From positions 434,001 to 498,000 of the forward strand of contig NZ_FNJC01000002.1 of NCBI RefSeq assembly GCF_900104305.1: 64,000 nucleotides of DNA, read 5' to 3'. This document shows positions 9,461 through 18,715 of the stretch, in pieces; the first letter of the stretch is position 1; every line of letters begins with the position of its first letter. Source of the stretch: Filomicrobium insigne. Lineage in GTDB: Bacteria > Pseudomonadota > Alphaproteobacteria > Rhizobiales > Hyphomicrobiaceae. A program made the translations under genes and the position numbers. The notes under the pieces are model-generated. The model did no database searches. It was not told where the DNA came from and saw only the letters and a list, made by a program, of their open reading frames with translations.

Positions 9461-9958
9461 ATGATGCCCAGCCTTCTAAAGATTAGTCACAGATCATTCG
9501 AGATCGGCGTTGCAATTATCTTGGTTGCCTTGGGTATCTTGGTCTTTTTCGAGTCACTTCGACTGAACCCGGGCCTAGGGGATATCGGCCCTGAGCCCGG
9601 GTTCTTTCCCTTCGTCTTGACCATAGCAATGTTATTCGGCGTTTTCGTCGTGTTGATTGGTGTGGTGAGACAGCCGGACTTACGCCCATTCTTTGAAGCA
9701 CGCGAAGAGGTAGTAGACCTCCTCAAAGTCGGGTTACCCATCTTCTTCGCAGTACTCGCGCTGAAATGGCTCGGTCTTTACATCACGGCTGGTCTCTACA
9801 TGGCTTTCTTCATGGCTTGGTATGGCCGCTTCAAGAGCTATTGGGCACTTGCGGGCGGGGTAATCTTTCCGGTTGCTCTTTGGCTGACCCTTGCCAAGGG
9901 TTTCAACATCCCCATGCCTCACAGCATCTTCTACGAAACCGGACTCCTACCCTTCTGA
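9461..9958 (+). CDS. tctB: Tripartite tricarboxylate transporter small membrane subunit
   Basis: A 165-residue integral membrane protein with four predicted helices (near residues 13-33, 48-66, 88-105 and 122-140), the size and layout of TctB. The family motif GPGFFP-like segment occurs near residues 42-50 (GPEPGFFPF). It lies 57 bases after tctC and 83 bases before tctA in the same operon and would form the membrane complex with TctA. Confidence 0.88.
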   Translation: MMPSLLKISHRSFEIGVAIILVALGILVFFESLRLNPGLGDIGPEPGFFPFVLTIAMLFGVFVVLIGVVRQPDLRPFFEAREEVVDLLKVGLPIFFAVLALKWLGLYITAGLYMAFFMAWYGRFKSYWALAGGVIFPVALWLTLAKGFNIPMPHSIFYETGLLPF

Positions 9959-10041
9959 CAGACAAAACCTGATCCGCAGCTCAAAAGCTAAGAACACCCT
10001 GCGTTCAAGCAACAAGAACGGATTTATAGGGACGATACGTC

Positions 10042-11571
10042 ATGGAAGCCTTCGAACTACTCGCCGTAGGATTCGGCGCACTGGCTGATCCCGCACGCCT
10101 TGGGTTCATGATGCTGGGCGTTATCCTGGGCCTTCTCGTGGGCGTACTGCCCGGAGTCGGTGGCACGACCGGTGTCGCGATCCTTCTACCTGTCACCGTG
10201 TTCCTGGAGCCAATTTCAGCCCTTGTTATGCTGGCAGGCATCTATTGGGGCTCGATGTATGGCGGTCTGATCACCTCGATCCTCTTTGCCGTGCCAGGGA
10301 ACCCTTGGTCTGTTGCAGTGATGTTCGACGGAAGACCCATGGCAAAACAAGGCAAAGCACAGCTTGCCATGTCCATCGGGTTCACCGTGTCATTCGTCGG
10401 TGCAATGATCGCATCGATCTTGTTCACGTTCTTCGCGGTCCCCTTCGCCGAAATGGCGCTGAAGTTCGGCCCGCCAGAAATGTTCGCCGTTTTGATGATC
10501 GCTTTCGGCACCTTCATCGGTATGGGAGGAGCACCAGCCAAGGCACTCATCATGATCGCAGCCGGCTTCCTCCTGTCGACTGTCGGCCTTGACGTCGTCA
10601 CCGGCCAGCCACGGATGACCTTTGGTAGCATTGATATGCTGCAAGGCTTCCACTTCGTACCGATAACGATTGGTCTGTTTGGCCTTGGCGAAGTATTGAA
10701 CAACGCTGCTGAGCGCTACAAAGTACAGATTGAGGACTTGACCAAAGCGGCCAAGCTTGGGCTCCACGATATCACCGAGTCCATCCGTCTGATTATGAAG
10801 CACTGGGTGCTTGCCCTCTCGTCAGCCCTCCTTGGCTTTATCACAGGGATCCTACCCGGTGCCGGTGCCACCCCAGCCTCGTTCATGGCCTATGGCATCG
10901 CACAGAAGACTTCGAAGCATCCCGAGAAGTTCGGCCACGGCGCTCCTGAAGGTGTGCTCGCGCCAGAAGCCGCCAACAATGCTGCCGGTACGGGCTCGAT
11001 CCTGCCGATGCTTGTCCTCGGTATCCCAGGTTCACCTACGGCCGCCATCCTCATGGCCGGCGTCTTCATGTGGGGCTTCGTGCCGGGACCACGGCTGTTC
11101 ACTGATCAGCCAGAGTTCGTCTGGTCCTTTATCGCAAGCCTCTATCTGGCAAACGTAGCTGCGGTCGTGATCTGCCTCGTCGCTACGCCACTCCTGGCAA
11201 TGATGCTGCGCACCCCTTACGCCATCATGACGCCGATCATTGTCGTGCTTTGCCTGGTTGGCGCTTATGCGATCCAAAACTCAATGCTCGACGTTTGGCT
11301 CGTCGTTATCTTCGGCATCCTCGGCTTCATCCTGCGGCGGCTTGAATACCCACTGGCCCCGCTTGTCGTCGCCTTGGTTCTCGGTGCGCCAACCGAAGAT
11401 GCTTTGCGCCAGAGCCTGATCATGAGCGACGGGTCTCCGTGGATCTTCCTGGAGCGTCCGGTGTCAACGCCAATCGCAATCGTTGCGATCCTGCTATTCC
11501 TGTTGCCTCTGTTCCAGATGTTGCTGCGTCGGTTCCGCCGCGGCTCTCCTGAGCAGGCACCCGGAGAATAG
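10042..11571 (+). CDS. tctA: Tripartite tricarboxylate transporter large permease subunit
   Basis: A 509-residue polytopic membrane protein of the TctA family, the ion-coupled permease core. Two glycine/proline-rich repeats mark the internally duplicated family: GVLPGVGGTTG near residue 35 and GILPGAGATPAS near residue 275. About eleven or twelve hydrophobic helices are present. It ends the tctCBA operon and is followed after 26 bases by a strong terminator hairpin, so the next dehydrogenase gene is a separate transcription unit. Confidence 0.92.
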   Translation: MEAFELLAVGFGALADPARLGFMMLGVILGLLVGVLPGVGGTTGVAILLPVTVFLEPISALVMLAGIYWGSMYGGLITSILFAVPGNPWSVAVMFDGRPMAKQGKAQLAMSIGFTVSFVGAMIASILFTFFAVPFAEMALKFGPPEMFAVLMIAFGTFIGMGGAPAKALIMIAAGFLLSTVGLDVVTGQPRMTFGSIDMLQGFHFVPITIGLFGLGEVLNNAAERYKVQIEDLTKAAKLGLHDITESIRLIMKHWVLALSSALLGFITGILPGAGATPASFMAYGIAQKTSKHPEKFGHGAPEGVLAPEAANNAAGTGSILPMLVLGIPGSPTAAILMAGVFMWGFVPGPRLFTDQPEFVWSFIASLYLANVAAVVICLVATPLLAMMLRTPYAIMTPIIVVLCLVGAYAIQNSMLDVWLVVIFGILGFILRRLEYPLAPLVVALVLGAPTEDALRQSLIMSDGSPWIFLERPVSTPIAIVAILLFLLPLFQMLLRRFRRGSPEQAPGE

Positions 11572-11597
11572 TCCCCTTTAGACTACGGATCAGATCA

Positions 11598-11623
11598 GGG
11601 CGGCCTATAGGCCGCCCTTTTTT
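11598..11623 (+). terminator. Rho-independent terminator of the tctCBA operon
   Basis: Eight-base-pair stem GGGCGGCC/GGCCGCCC with loop TATA, directly followed by six T. This is a strong intrinsic terminator. Confidence 0.9.
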
Positions 11624-11758
11624 GTTATCATTTGCGTTAGCCAAATCTCGGTGGCATCCAGATTTCCGCCTATTGCGACACCGTGGTAGAGAAAGAAATG
11701 AATGTTTTCTCCCACCTGTCCAAGCTCCACCAAGCCCATAAAACTACAGGCGTTTATC

Positions 11759-13258
11759 ATGACCCGTGAACTCAGCCACTTCATCGGCGGCAACCATGTG
11801 CCCGGAACTTCAGGCCGCTTCGGCGATGTCTATTGGCCAATGACCGGCGAAATCGCAGCACGGGTGCCACTGGCAACCACCAAAGAAGTTCGCCAAGCCG
11901 TTGAGAATGCAAAAGAAGCCCAAGAGGGTTGGGCCGCAACTAATCCCCAGAGGCGCGCACGCGTCATGATGCGTTTCGTTGATCTCCTCAACCGGGATAT
12001 GGACAAGCTCGCTGACGTCCTCGCGCGTGAGCACGGCAAGACAATTCCCGACGCTAAGGGCGACATTCAACGCGGCCTCGAAGTCGCTGAATTCGCTATC
12101 GGCATCCCACATCTCTTGAAGGGTGAGTATACCGATGGCGCCGGACCTGCCATCGACATGTATTCCATGCGCCAACCGCTCGGCGTCGTCGCTGGCATCA
12201 CACCATTCAATTTTCCCGCAATGATCCCGCTCTGGAAGGCCGCCCCAGCTATCGCTTGCGGCAATGCCTTTATCCTCAAGCCGTCAGAACGCGATCCAAG
12301 CGTACCGATGATGCTAGCGGAACTGTTCATCGAAGCCGGCCTTCCGCCAGGTATTCTCAATGTCATCAACGGCGACAAAGAAGCCGTCGACGCCATCCTT
12401 GATGATCCCGACATCTCTGCAGTCGGTTTCGTCGGCTCCTCTGACATTGCCCAATATGTCTATGCGCGCGCGGCCGGCACCGGAAAACGCGTACAAGCAT
12501 TCGGCGGCGCGAAGAACCACATGATCATCATGCCTGACGCCGACATGGATCAGGCCGCTGATGCACTGATCGGCGCCGGTTATGGTTCGGCCGGGGAACG
12601 CTGCATGGCCGTTTCTGTCGCCGTACCCGTAGGCGAACAAGCCGCATCCGCTCTGCTCGAACGCCTCGTTCCAAAAGTCGAAACACTTAAAGTCGGCCCA
12701 TCAACAAGTGCCGACGCAGACTTCGGTCCGCTTATCTCCAGTGCTCACCTGACAAAGGTCAGAGCCTATGTAGACCTCGGTATCAAAGAAGGCGCCGACC
12801 TCCTCGTCGATGGCCGCGATTTCAAAATGCAGGGTTACGAGAACGGCTTCTATATGGGCGGTTGTCTGTTCGACCGAGTCACGCCGGAGATGCGTATCTA
12901 TCGCGAAGAAATCTTCGGCCCCGTCCTCTCAATCGTCCGTGCAGGAACCTATGACGAAGCCCTGCGTTTGCCATCAGAACATGAGTACGGAAACGGGGTA
13001 GCTATATTCACGCGCGATGGTGATACGGCGAGGGATTTTGTCTCCAAGGTCAACATAGGCATGGTCGGCGTCAATGTTCCGATCCCTGTCCCGCTGGCCT
13101 ACCACACCTTCGGCGGCTGGAAGCGGTCTGGATTTGGCGATCTCAATCAGCACGGTCCCGATTCAATCCGCTTTTACACAAAGACCAAAACGGTCACATC
13201 GCGCTGGCCTTCCGGTATCCGCAGCGGTTCGGAGTTCTCCATTCCGACCATGAAATAA
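11759..13258 (+). CDS. mmsA: CoA-acylating methylmalonate-semialdehyde dehydrogenase family protein
   Basis: A 499-residue aldehyde dehydrogenase of the MmsA type. This family converts methylmalonate semialdehyde or malonate semialdehyde with NAD and CoA to propionyl-CoA or acetyl-CoA plus CO2. Key parts are the PFNFP motif (149-153), the NAD loop near 226, and catalytic Cys282 in the MmsA-type context GERCMA rather than the GQxC of ordinary aldehyde dehydrogenases. The ATG at 11759 gives the usual length; upstream in-frame residues would be extra. No other valine-catabolism genes are nearby, so the role may be malonate-semialdehyde or inositol-type catabolism. Confidence 0.88.
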   Translation: MTRELSHFIGGNHVPGTSGRFGDVYWPMTGEIAARVPLATTKEVRQAVENAKEAQEGWAATNPQRRARVMMRFVDLLNRDMDKLADVLAREHGKTIPDAKGDIQRGLEVAEFAIGIPHLLKGEYTDGAGPAIDMYSMRQPLGVVAGITPFNFPAMIPLWKAAPAIACGNAFILKPSERDPSVPMMLAELFIEAGLPPGILNVINGDKEAVDAILDDPDISAVGFVGSSDIAQYVYARAAGTGKRVQAFGGAKNHMIIMPDADMDQAADALIGAGYGSAGERCMAVSVAVPVGEQAASALLERLVPKVETLKVGPSTSADADFGPLISSAHLTKVRAYVDLGIKEGADLLVDGRDFKMQGYENGFYMGGCLFDRVTPEMRIYREEIFGPVLSIVRAGTYDEALRLPSEHEYGNGVAIFTRDGDTARDFVSKVNIGMVGVNVPIPVPLAYHTFGGWKRSGFGDLNQHGPDSIRFYTKTKTVTSRWPSGIRSGSEFSIPTMK

Positions 13259-13277
13259 TCCGTTCGAGAAGTTGCAT

Positions 13278-13298
13278 GGCCGTGTCAATGACACGGCC
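13278..13298 (+). other. Intercistronic stem-loop between mmsA and the permease
   Basis: Nine-base-pair stem GGCCGTGTC/GACACGGCC with a three-base AAT loop, 20 bases after the mmsA stop. No T-run follows, so it may be an mRNA-stabilising hairpin or a weak, factor-dependent terminator. Confidence 0.5.
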
Positions 13299-13348
13299 CC
13301 ACACGGTCGAGGTGGGTAGATAAACCTAGAAAAACGCGGGGGGCTAGC

Positions 13349-15133
13349 ATGCAGTTCACACCGGATCAGATCACTATCCTGGTCCTGCTTGCCGGCGTAT
13401 TCGTCCTTTTGGTATGGGGTCGCTGGCGCTACGATATCGTCGCGTTCGGCGCTTTGATCGTCGCCGTACTTCTCAACGTCGTCCCGGCCGGAAAAGCATT
13501 CGAAGGCTTCGGCCATCCGGCCACCGTCATCATCGCGCTTGTCCTCGTCGTTAGCCATGGCTTGGCGGCGTCCGGCGCTGTCGAGCTGCTAGCACGCCAC
13601 ATTACGAACGCCGGACGCTCGATCTCCACTCACATAGCTGTCATGGCCAGTGTGGGGGGCCTTCTCTCGAGCATTATGAACAACGTCGGCGCATTGGCCT
13701 TGCTGATGCCCGTCGATATCGAAGCTGCTCGTAAGGCGAAGCGGTCACCGGGACTGACGCTGATGCCGCTCTCGTTCGCAACATTGCTCGGTGGGTTGGT
13801 TACACTTATCGGAACACCACCCAACATCATCATTTCGACATTCCGCGAACGCACCGTCGATGCACCGTTTCAGATGTTCGACTTCGCACCGGTCGGCATC
13901 GTCCTTGCCGTGGTCGGCATTGCCTTCATCGCGCTGGTTGGCTGGCGTCTCATCCCCACGCCGTCCGACGATAGCAGCGCGTCGTTGAGCACCTTTAAGC
14001 TCGATGACTACATTGCTGAACTCACCGTCAATCAGGATTCAAGCATCGTAGGAATGCCACTCCTCGATCTTGAGAAGGCCTGTCAGGACGGAGACTTGAC
14101 ATTGCTCAACGTGATCCGTGGCAAAAATCGCTTACCGAGCGCATCCGGCTGGATACAGATTCAGGATGGCGATGTCCTGCTGGTCGAAACGGCTGCTGAA
14201 GCGCTCGATAAGTTCGTGTCCGAACACAAGCTCTCATACGTCGAAGCCGACCACCAACGCGAAAAAATCGAAGGCACCGGACTGGAACTCGTGGAAGCCG
14301 TTGTCCGCCCCGGCGCACGCATCGAAGGACGCACCAGCGCCAACCTCAGTCTCGTTGACAATTACGGCATCTGGCTCATCGGCATTCAACGAAACGGCCG
14401 CAGGATTGCCTCGCGCGTGCGCCGGACGCCGCTGTCCGCTGGCGATGTCCTGCTATTGCTCGGCCCTCAGCAACGCATCCATGCCTTTCTGGATGCGATG
14501 GGCCTTCTGCCCCTCGCTGAACGCGGCCTTGAGGTAAACGCATCCGGCAAAGCCGCCCTAGCGACGGGAATATTTGCAACGGCCATCGCAGCATCGAGCG
14601 TTGGCTGGGTCGACTTGTCTGTCGCACTCGCTCTGGTAAGCACGCTCTACGTACTTACAAGCATAGTCCCGATCAAGCAGCTCTATGACACGATTGAATG
14701 GCCTGTCGTCATCCTGATCGGCTCGCTCATACCCATCGGATTGGCGCTCGAAACTTCAGGCGCGACGAACGTCCTCGCAAGTGGCCTCGTCAACGCCGCA
14801 AGAGATCTTCCACCGTGGGCGATCCTCACAATCATCATGGCCCTGACGATGGCGTTGTCCGACGTCTTGAACAATACGGCTACTGCCCTCGTCGCGGCTC
14901 CCATCGCTGTCGATGTTGCCAGATCATTGGAAGTGAACCCAGATCCGTTCTTGATGGCGGTCGCGGTTTCCGCGAGTTGCGCATTCCTGACCCCCATAGG
15001 CCACAAGAACAATACGCTGATCATGGGACCGGGCGGCTATCGCTTCGGTGACTACTGGCGCCTGGGACTACCTCTGGAAATCATAATCCTGGCCGTCGGC
15101 GTACCGATGATATTGCTCGTCTGGCCACTCTGA
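13349..15133 (+). CDS. SLC13/ArsB-type anion permease with two RCK_C (TrkA-C) domains
   Basis: A 594-residue permease. The N-terminal half (to about residue 195) carries five or six helices with the ion-transporter signatures SIMNNVGALALLMP and GTPPNIIIS. Residues about 205-385 are cytosolic and hold two TrkA-C/RCK_C repeats, probably binding a nucleotide or other ligand. The second membrane half follows, with a matching LNNTATALVAAP motif. The family includes Na+-coupled dicarboxylate and sulfate carriers. The six-G run eight bases before ATG is a good ribosome site. It may form a pair with mmsA, separated by a 90-base hairpin-bearing gap. Confidence 0.88.
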   Translation: MQFTPDQITILVLLAGVFVLLVWGRWRYDIVAFGALIVAVLLNVVPAGKAFEGFGHPATVIIALVLVVSHGLAASGAVELLARHITNAGRSISTHIAVMASVGGLLSSIMNNVGALALLMPVDIEAARKAKRSPGLTLMPLSFATLLGGLVTLIGTPPNIIISTFRERTVDAPFQMFDFAPVGIVLAVVGIAFIALVGWRLIPTPSDDSSASLSTFKLDDYIAELTVNQDSSIVGMPLLDLEKACQDGDLTLLNVIRGKNRLPSASGWIQIQDGDVLLVETAAEALDKFVSEHKLSYVEADHQREKIEGTGLELVEAVVRPGARIEGRTSANLSLVDNYGIWLIGIQRNGRRIASRVRRTPLSAGDVLLLLGPQQRIHAFLDAMGLLPLAERGLEVNASGKAALATGIFATAIAASSVGWVDLSVALALVSTLYVLTSIVPIKQLYDTIEWPVVILIGSLIPIGLALETSGATNVLASGLVNAARDLPPWAILTIIMALTMALSDVLNNTATALVAAPIAVDVARSLEVNPDPFLMAVAVSASCAFLTPIGHKNNTLIMGPGGYRFGDYWRLGLPLEIIILAVGVPMILLVWPL

Positions 15134-15164
15134 GCATCCTCGACGCACGAGGTATCCTGAAAAC

Positions 15165-15203
15165 AAAAAGACCGCCGACTGTTGTGAACCGGCGGTCCTT
15201 TTT
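15165..15203. terminator. Bidirectional terminator between convergent genes
   Basis: Stem GACCGCCG/CGGCGGTC (15170-15177 with 15190-15197) with a 12-base loop. An A-run lies on the left and a T-run on the right, so it can end both the permease (+) and the aminotransferase (-) transcripts. Confidence 0.85.
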
Positions 15204-15224
15204 TAGTTCGTTTTCCCGCACTCG

Positions 15225-16424
15225 TTACGCCGCGGCGCGCACCTGGTTGGTCGCGCGCGTGATCTCCGCCATAGCAGCCGTCACACCGCCCTTGGCGTGA
15301 GGAACGCCGGCGAGTTCAAGACCCATCTCAACGCCCGACAGAGCACCCATAATCGTCAGATCGTTAGTGTCGCCGAGATGACCAATGCGGAAGACCTTCC
15401 CGGAAAGACGGTTCAATCCCGTGCCCAAGGACATATTGAAATTCTCCAGGACCAAGGCCCGGAACGTATCGGCGTTATGACCTTCAGGCATGAGCACACT
15501 CGTCACAGCTGGCGAGTAATATTTCGGATCGCGACAAAGGACTTCCAGCCCCCAAGTCTCAACCGCAGCCCGGGTCGCCCGGCCATGCCGTTCATGACGC
15601 GCGAACACATTGTCGAGCCCTTCCTCGTGCAGCATCGTGATCGCTGTTTCGAGGCCATAAAGCAGACCGGTAGCGGGCGTGAACGGGAAGAAGCCACTGG
15701 CGTTAGAAACAATCATGTCCTGCCAGGACCAGTAGGACCGCTGCAGCGACGCAGACTTTGCCGCTTCCAATGCCTTCTCGCTCACAGCCGTGAACGAAAG
15801 ACCCGGCGGCAACATCAAGCCCTTCTGCGACCCGGAGATGGAGACGTCGACGCCCCATTCGTCATGGCGATAGTCCAAGCAGCCGAGCGAAGAAATCGTA
15901 TCGACCATGAGGAGCGCAGGATGGCCGGCGGCATCCAACGCCTTACGGATATCCTGAATCCACGAACGGCAGCCCGTTGCCGTCTCGTTGTGCACGACGC
16001 AAACGGCTTTAATTTCATGCGCGGTATCACGCTTCAGGGCGCTCTCAATCGCATCGGCTTCAGCGCCGGTACGCCAATCGGTCGGCAGGAATTCGGGCAC
16101 CAGACCGATCTTCGCCGCCATGTCCTTCCACAGCGTTGCGAACTGGCCCGTCTCGACCATCAGCACCTTATCGCCGGGCGACAATGTGTTAACGAGCGCC
16201 GCTTCCCACGCGCCGGTCCCGGATGAGGGATAAAGAATCACGGGCTGCTTCGTCTTGAAGATCGTCTTTATGCCATTGATGACGCGCAGCGATAGATCGG
16301 CAAAAGCTTGGCTGCGATGATCGATGATCGTACGCGCCATCGCTTGAATAATACGCTCAGGCACGGGGGTAGGACCTGGAATCTGAAGGAAGTGACGTCC
16401 CGGCTGGCGCGTCGTATTCGACAT
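15225..16424 (-). CDS. Serine-glyoxylate aminotransferase family (class V, PLP)
   Basis: A 399-residue class V aminotransferase of the alanine/serine-glyoxylate group. It probably transfers the amino group of L-serine to glyoxylate, giving hydroxypyruvate and glycine. Motifs are GPTPVPERI near residue 17, PSSGTGAWEAAL (66-77) for cofactor phosphate binding, the Asp-containing MVDTISSLG (173-181), and the Schiff-base lysine Lys201 in SGSQKGLMLPPGL. This is the serine-cycle enzyme of methylotrophs but also occurs in photorespiration-like and other pathways. It is divergent from a TRAP transporter, and a hydroxypyruvate reductase lies 5 kb away. Relatives acting on aminoethylphosphonate or taurine cannot be excluded. 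Confidence 0.85.
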   Translation of the reverse strand: MSNTTRQPGRHFLQIPGPTPVPERIIQAMARTIIDHRSQAFADLSLRVINGIKTIFKTKQPVILYPSSGTGAWEAALVNTLSPGDKVLMVETGQFATLWKDMAAKIGLVPEFLPTDWRTGAEADAIESALKRDTAHEIKAVCVVHNETATGCRSWIQDIRKALDAAGHPALLMVDTISSLGCLDYRHDEWGVDVSISGSQKGLMLPPGLSFTAVSEKALEAAKSASLQRSYWSWQDMIVSNASGFFPFTPATGLLYGLETAITMLHEEGLDNVFARHERHGRATRAAVETWGLEVLCRDPKYYSPAVTSVLMPEGHNADTFRALVLENFNMSLGTGLNRLSGKVFRIGHLGDTNDLTIMGALSGVEMGLELAGVPHAKGGVTAAMAEITRATNQVRAAA

Positions 16425-16867
16425 GATATCATCCTAAAGTTTAATAGTGCGGCGCCCATGACAAGCCGCAACGGCAGCGCAGGTCCCTCCTAGGCACAGC
16501 GCAAGCCGCAAAATCCGATGCGGCAAAATGCATGCTAAGGCCCAGAGCTATAGGATTTCCGGCAACTGCCAGTCAAGTTGGCGCCATGCGGCACAAAAAC
16601 CAGGCACACGTAAGATACCCACCAAGCTCCCCGCACCCGCAGTGAAAAAGCCGTTTACGGGTTTGGCGACGAAGGCTAGGCTGCGAAAGGCTCCATGCCT
16701 GCCAAATAGCTACTCTACGAATTGTCACATGTGCGCAATTGACTCATACAAAGCGCGCGGCAGGTTAGCTGAGCCGCAACCAGAGCCGAAAACGGCCGGT
16801 CGCATAACACCCCACCTTTGGCGTGGGCACTGTTGTCACTTTTTCCTTATGGGAGGAAAAAAATCCT
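16425..16867. other. Divergent intergenic region between aminotransferase and TRAP genes
   Basis: Promoter region of 443 bases for two divergent units. I see no credible gene in it. The only clear motif is the AATTG-N11-CAATT element at 16720-16740. GGGAGG just before the TRAP receptor start is its ribosome site. Confidence 0.6.
16720..16740. promoter_or_regulatory. AATTG-N11-CAATT dyad, possible LysR-type site
   Basis: Perfect five-base arms separated by 11 bases, with CACATGTG inside (16726-16733). The T-N11-A spacing is that of LysR-family binding boxes. It lies about 130 bases before the TRAP receptor gene. No LysR gene is adjacent, so assignment is tentative. Confidence 0.35.
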
Positions 16868-18010
16868 ATGACGTCCAAGACCGATACAAAGTCCGTCTCC
16901 CGTCGTCGCTTTCTGAAAGGCAGCGCCATTGCTGCTGGTACGGCCGCGGTTGGCACAGTAGCAATGCCCAACGTTTCCCGGGCAGAAACCATCACGCTGA
17001 AGATGCAATCCTCTTGGGGTGCATCCGACATCTTCCAGGAGATGGCAAAACAGTACACGGATCGCTGCGAAGCGATGTCCGGCAACCGTCTCAAATTTGA
17101 CCTTCTGCCCGCCGGCGCCGTTGTTAAAGCGTTCCAGGTTCAGGATGCCTGCTCTGATGGCGTCATCGACGCGGCTCACACGGTTTCCGCATACTGGTAC
17201 GGTAAAAACAAAGCTGCTTCGCTCTTCGGGACCGGCCCGGTCCTCGGTTGCGACGCGACACAGATGCTGGCCTGGATCCAGTCCAAGGATGGCCGCGAAC
17301 TGTATCGAGAGCTGACCCAAGATATCCTAGGCCTCGACGTTGTCGGCTTCTTCGCTATGCCGATGCCCACACAGCCACTTGGCTGGTTCAAGAAGGAAAT
17401 CAAAACCGCCGAAGACATGAACGGTGTGAAATACCGTACCGTCGGCTTGGCAACCGACATTATGCAAGGCATGGGCCTAGCTGTAACGCAGCTTCCCGGC
17501 GGCGAAATTGTTCCAGCTCTTGAACGCGGCGTTATCGACGCGTTCGAGTTCAACAATCCGACGTCCGACCGCCAGTTTGGTGCCCAGAACGTTTCCAAGC
17601 ACTACATGCTGGGCTCCTATCACCAGGCCGCTGAATTCTTTGAGATCATTTTCTCGAAGAAGAAGTTCGACGGCTTGCCGCAGGAAATCAAAGCGATCCT
17701 CGAATACGGCGCCGAAGCTGCCAACACGGCAAACTACGCGCTCGCACTCGATCGCTATTCTGCCGACCTGCAGGGCCTGATGAACGAAGACGGAGTTACC
17801 GTCGCGCGTACGCCAAAGGCGGTGATGGAAGCACAGCTTAAGAGCTGGGACAAAGTGCTCGAAAAGCTGGAACAGGATGCCTTCTTCAAGAAAGTTGTCG
17901 ACAGCCAGCGCAAGTGGTCGGAACGTGTGGCGTTCTACTACCTGATGAATGCCGCTGACTATCGTTTGGCCTACGAGCACTATTTCCCAAACAAATTGAA
18001 GATGGGCTGA
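16868..18010 (+). CDS. TRAP transporter solute-binding protein, 2-oxoacid (TakP-like) type, Tat-exported
   Basis: A 380-residue DctP-family receptor with a twin-arginine signal (SRRRFLKG, cleavage near SRA-E). The TAHTVSAYWYGK segment after the first lobe and the late EFNNPTSDRQFG region resemble the TakP subgroup that binds 2-oxoacids and other hydroxy- or keto-carboxylates. It heads the dctP-dctQ-dctM operon and probably includes the downstream amidase. A ribosome site GGGAGG lies upstream of the ATG at 16868; a longer reading from 16823 would place residues before the Tat signal. A stem-loop separates it from dctQ. Confidence 0.87.
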   Translation: MTSKTDTKSVSRRRFLKGSAIAAGTAAVGTVAMPNVSRAETITLKMQSSWGASDIFQEMAKQYTDRCEAMSGNRLKFDLLPAGAVVKAFQVQDACSDGVIDAAHTVSAYWYGKNKAASLFGTGPVLGCDATQMLAWIQSKDGRELYRELTQDILGLDVVGFFAMPMPTQPLGWFKKEIKTAEDMNGVKYRTVGLATDIMQGMGLAVTQLPGGEIVPALERGVIDAFEFNNPTSDRQFGAQNVSKHYMLGSYHQAAEFFEIIFSKKKFDGLPQEIKAILEYGAEAANTANYALALDRYSADLQGLMNEDGVTVARTPKAVMEAQLKSWDKVLEKLEQDAFFKKVVDSQRKWSERVAFYYLMNAADYRLAYEHYFPNKLKMG

Positions 18011-18037
18011 CCCGTCTCGGACTGACTTAAACCGGAA

Positions 18038-18065
18038 GTCGGAAGCTACAGATGTGGCTTCCGAC
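18038..18065 (+). other. Stem-loop between TRAP receptor and permease genes
   Basis: Nine-base-pair stem GTCGGAAGC/GCTTCCGAC with a ten-base loop and no T-run. It probably stabilises the receptor mRNA so that receptor is made in excess over permease, as is usual for transporter operons. Confidence 0.55.
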
Positions 18066-18103
18066 CTATACGTATCGGTCCAATTTTTTGGGGACGCTAA
18101 ACG

Positions 18104-18715
18104 GTGCTTTCGTTTATCCGAGCCGTTGACAAATTGTCGACTTGGGTGGGCCACGCGTTTGCGTGGTGCATCATCGCAATGACCTTCGGGGTCAGCTACG
18201 AAGTCTTTGTTCGCTACATACTAAGAGCCCCGACCACATGGGCCTTCGACCTCAGCTACATGATGTATGGCGCCCTGTTCATGATGGGCGGCGCTTATAC
18301 GCTCGCCCGTGACGCCCACGTACGAGGTGATGTCTTCTATCGCCTCTGGCCGAATAGGGTCCAGGCCACCATCGAGTTGGTGCTGTATGTGATCTTCTTC
18401 TTTCCAGGCGTTTTGGCATTGATCATCGCCGGTTGGAAATATGCCAGCAAATCCTTCCGTTGGCTCGAAGTCAGCTCCATGAGCCCAGCCAACATCCCCA
18501 TCTGGCAATTCAAGTTCATCATACCTGCTGCAGGGATACTGCTTCTCATTCAAGGTTTCGCACAAGTCTGTCGCTGCATCATATGCCTGCAGACAGGCTC
18601 CTGGCCGGACAAACTGGCAGACGTGGAAGAAACAGAAACGGCCTTGCTCCATCAGGCCGAAGACCACGCAAAATTATCTCAGCAGCTCTCCGGCAACAAG
18701 GACGCGCCTAAATGA
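18104..18715 (+). CDS. TRAP transporter small membrane subunit (DctQ)
   Basis: A 203-residue integral membrane protein with four predicted helices and the DctQ layout; the stretch around residues 25-60 (FGVSYEVFVRYILRAPTTW) is typical. The start is GTG at 18104. Its hydrophilic tail of about 40 residues is longer than in the C4-dicarboxylate type and fits the 2-oxoacid/aromatic subgroup. The stop codon overlaps the dctM start by four bases (ATGA), implying translational coupling. Confidence 0.87.
   Translation: MLSFIRAVDKLSTWVGHAFAWCIIAMTFGVSYEVFVRYILRAPTTWAFDLSYMMYGALFMMGGAYTLARDAHVRGDVFYRLWPNRVQATIELVLYVIFFFPGVLALIIAGWKYASKSFRWLEVSSMSPANIPIWQFKFIIPAAGILLLIQGFAQVCRCIICLQTGSWPDKLADVEETETALLHQAEDHAKLSQQLSGNKDAPK

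Noticed and set aside
15297-16226. Long plus-strand frame of 309 codons opposite the aminotransferase gene
   Set aside because: It is the antisense shadow of a well-supported class V aminotransferase; its product is Arg/His-rich with no recognisable domain.
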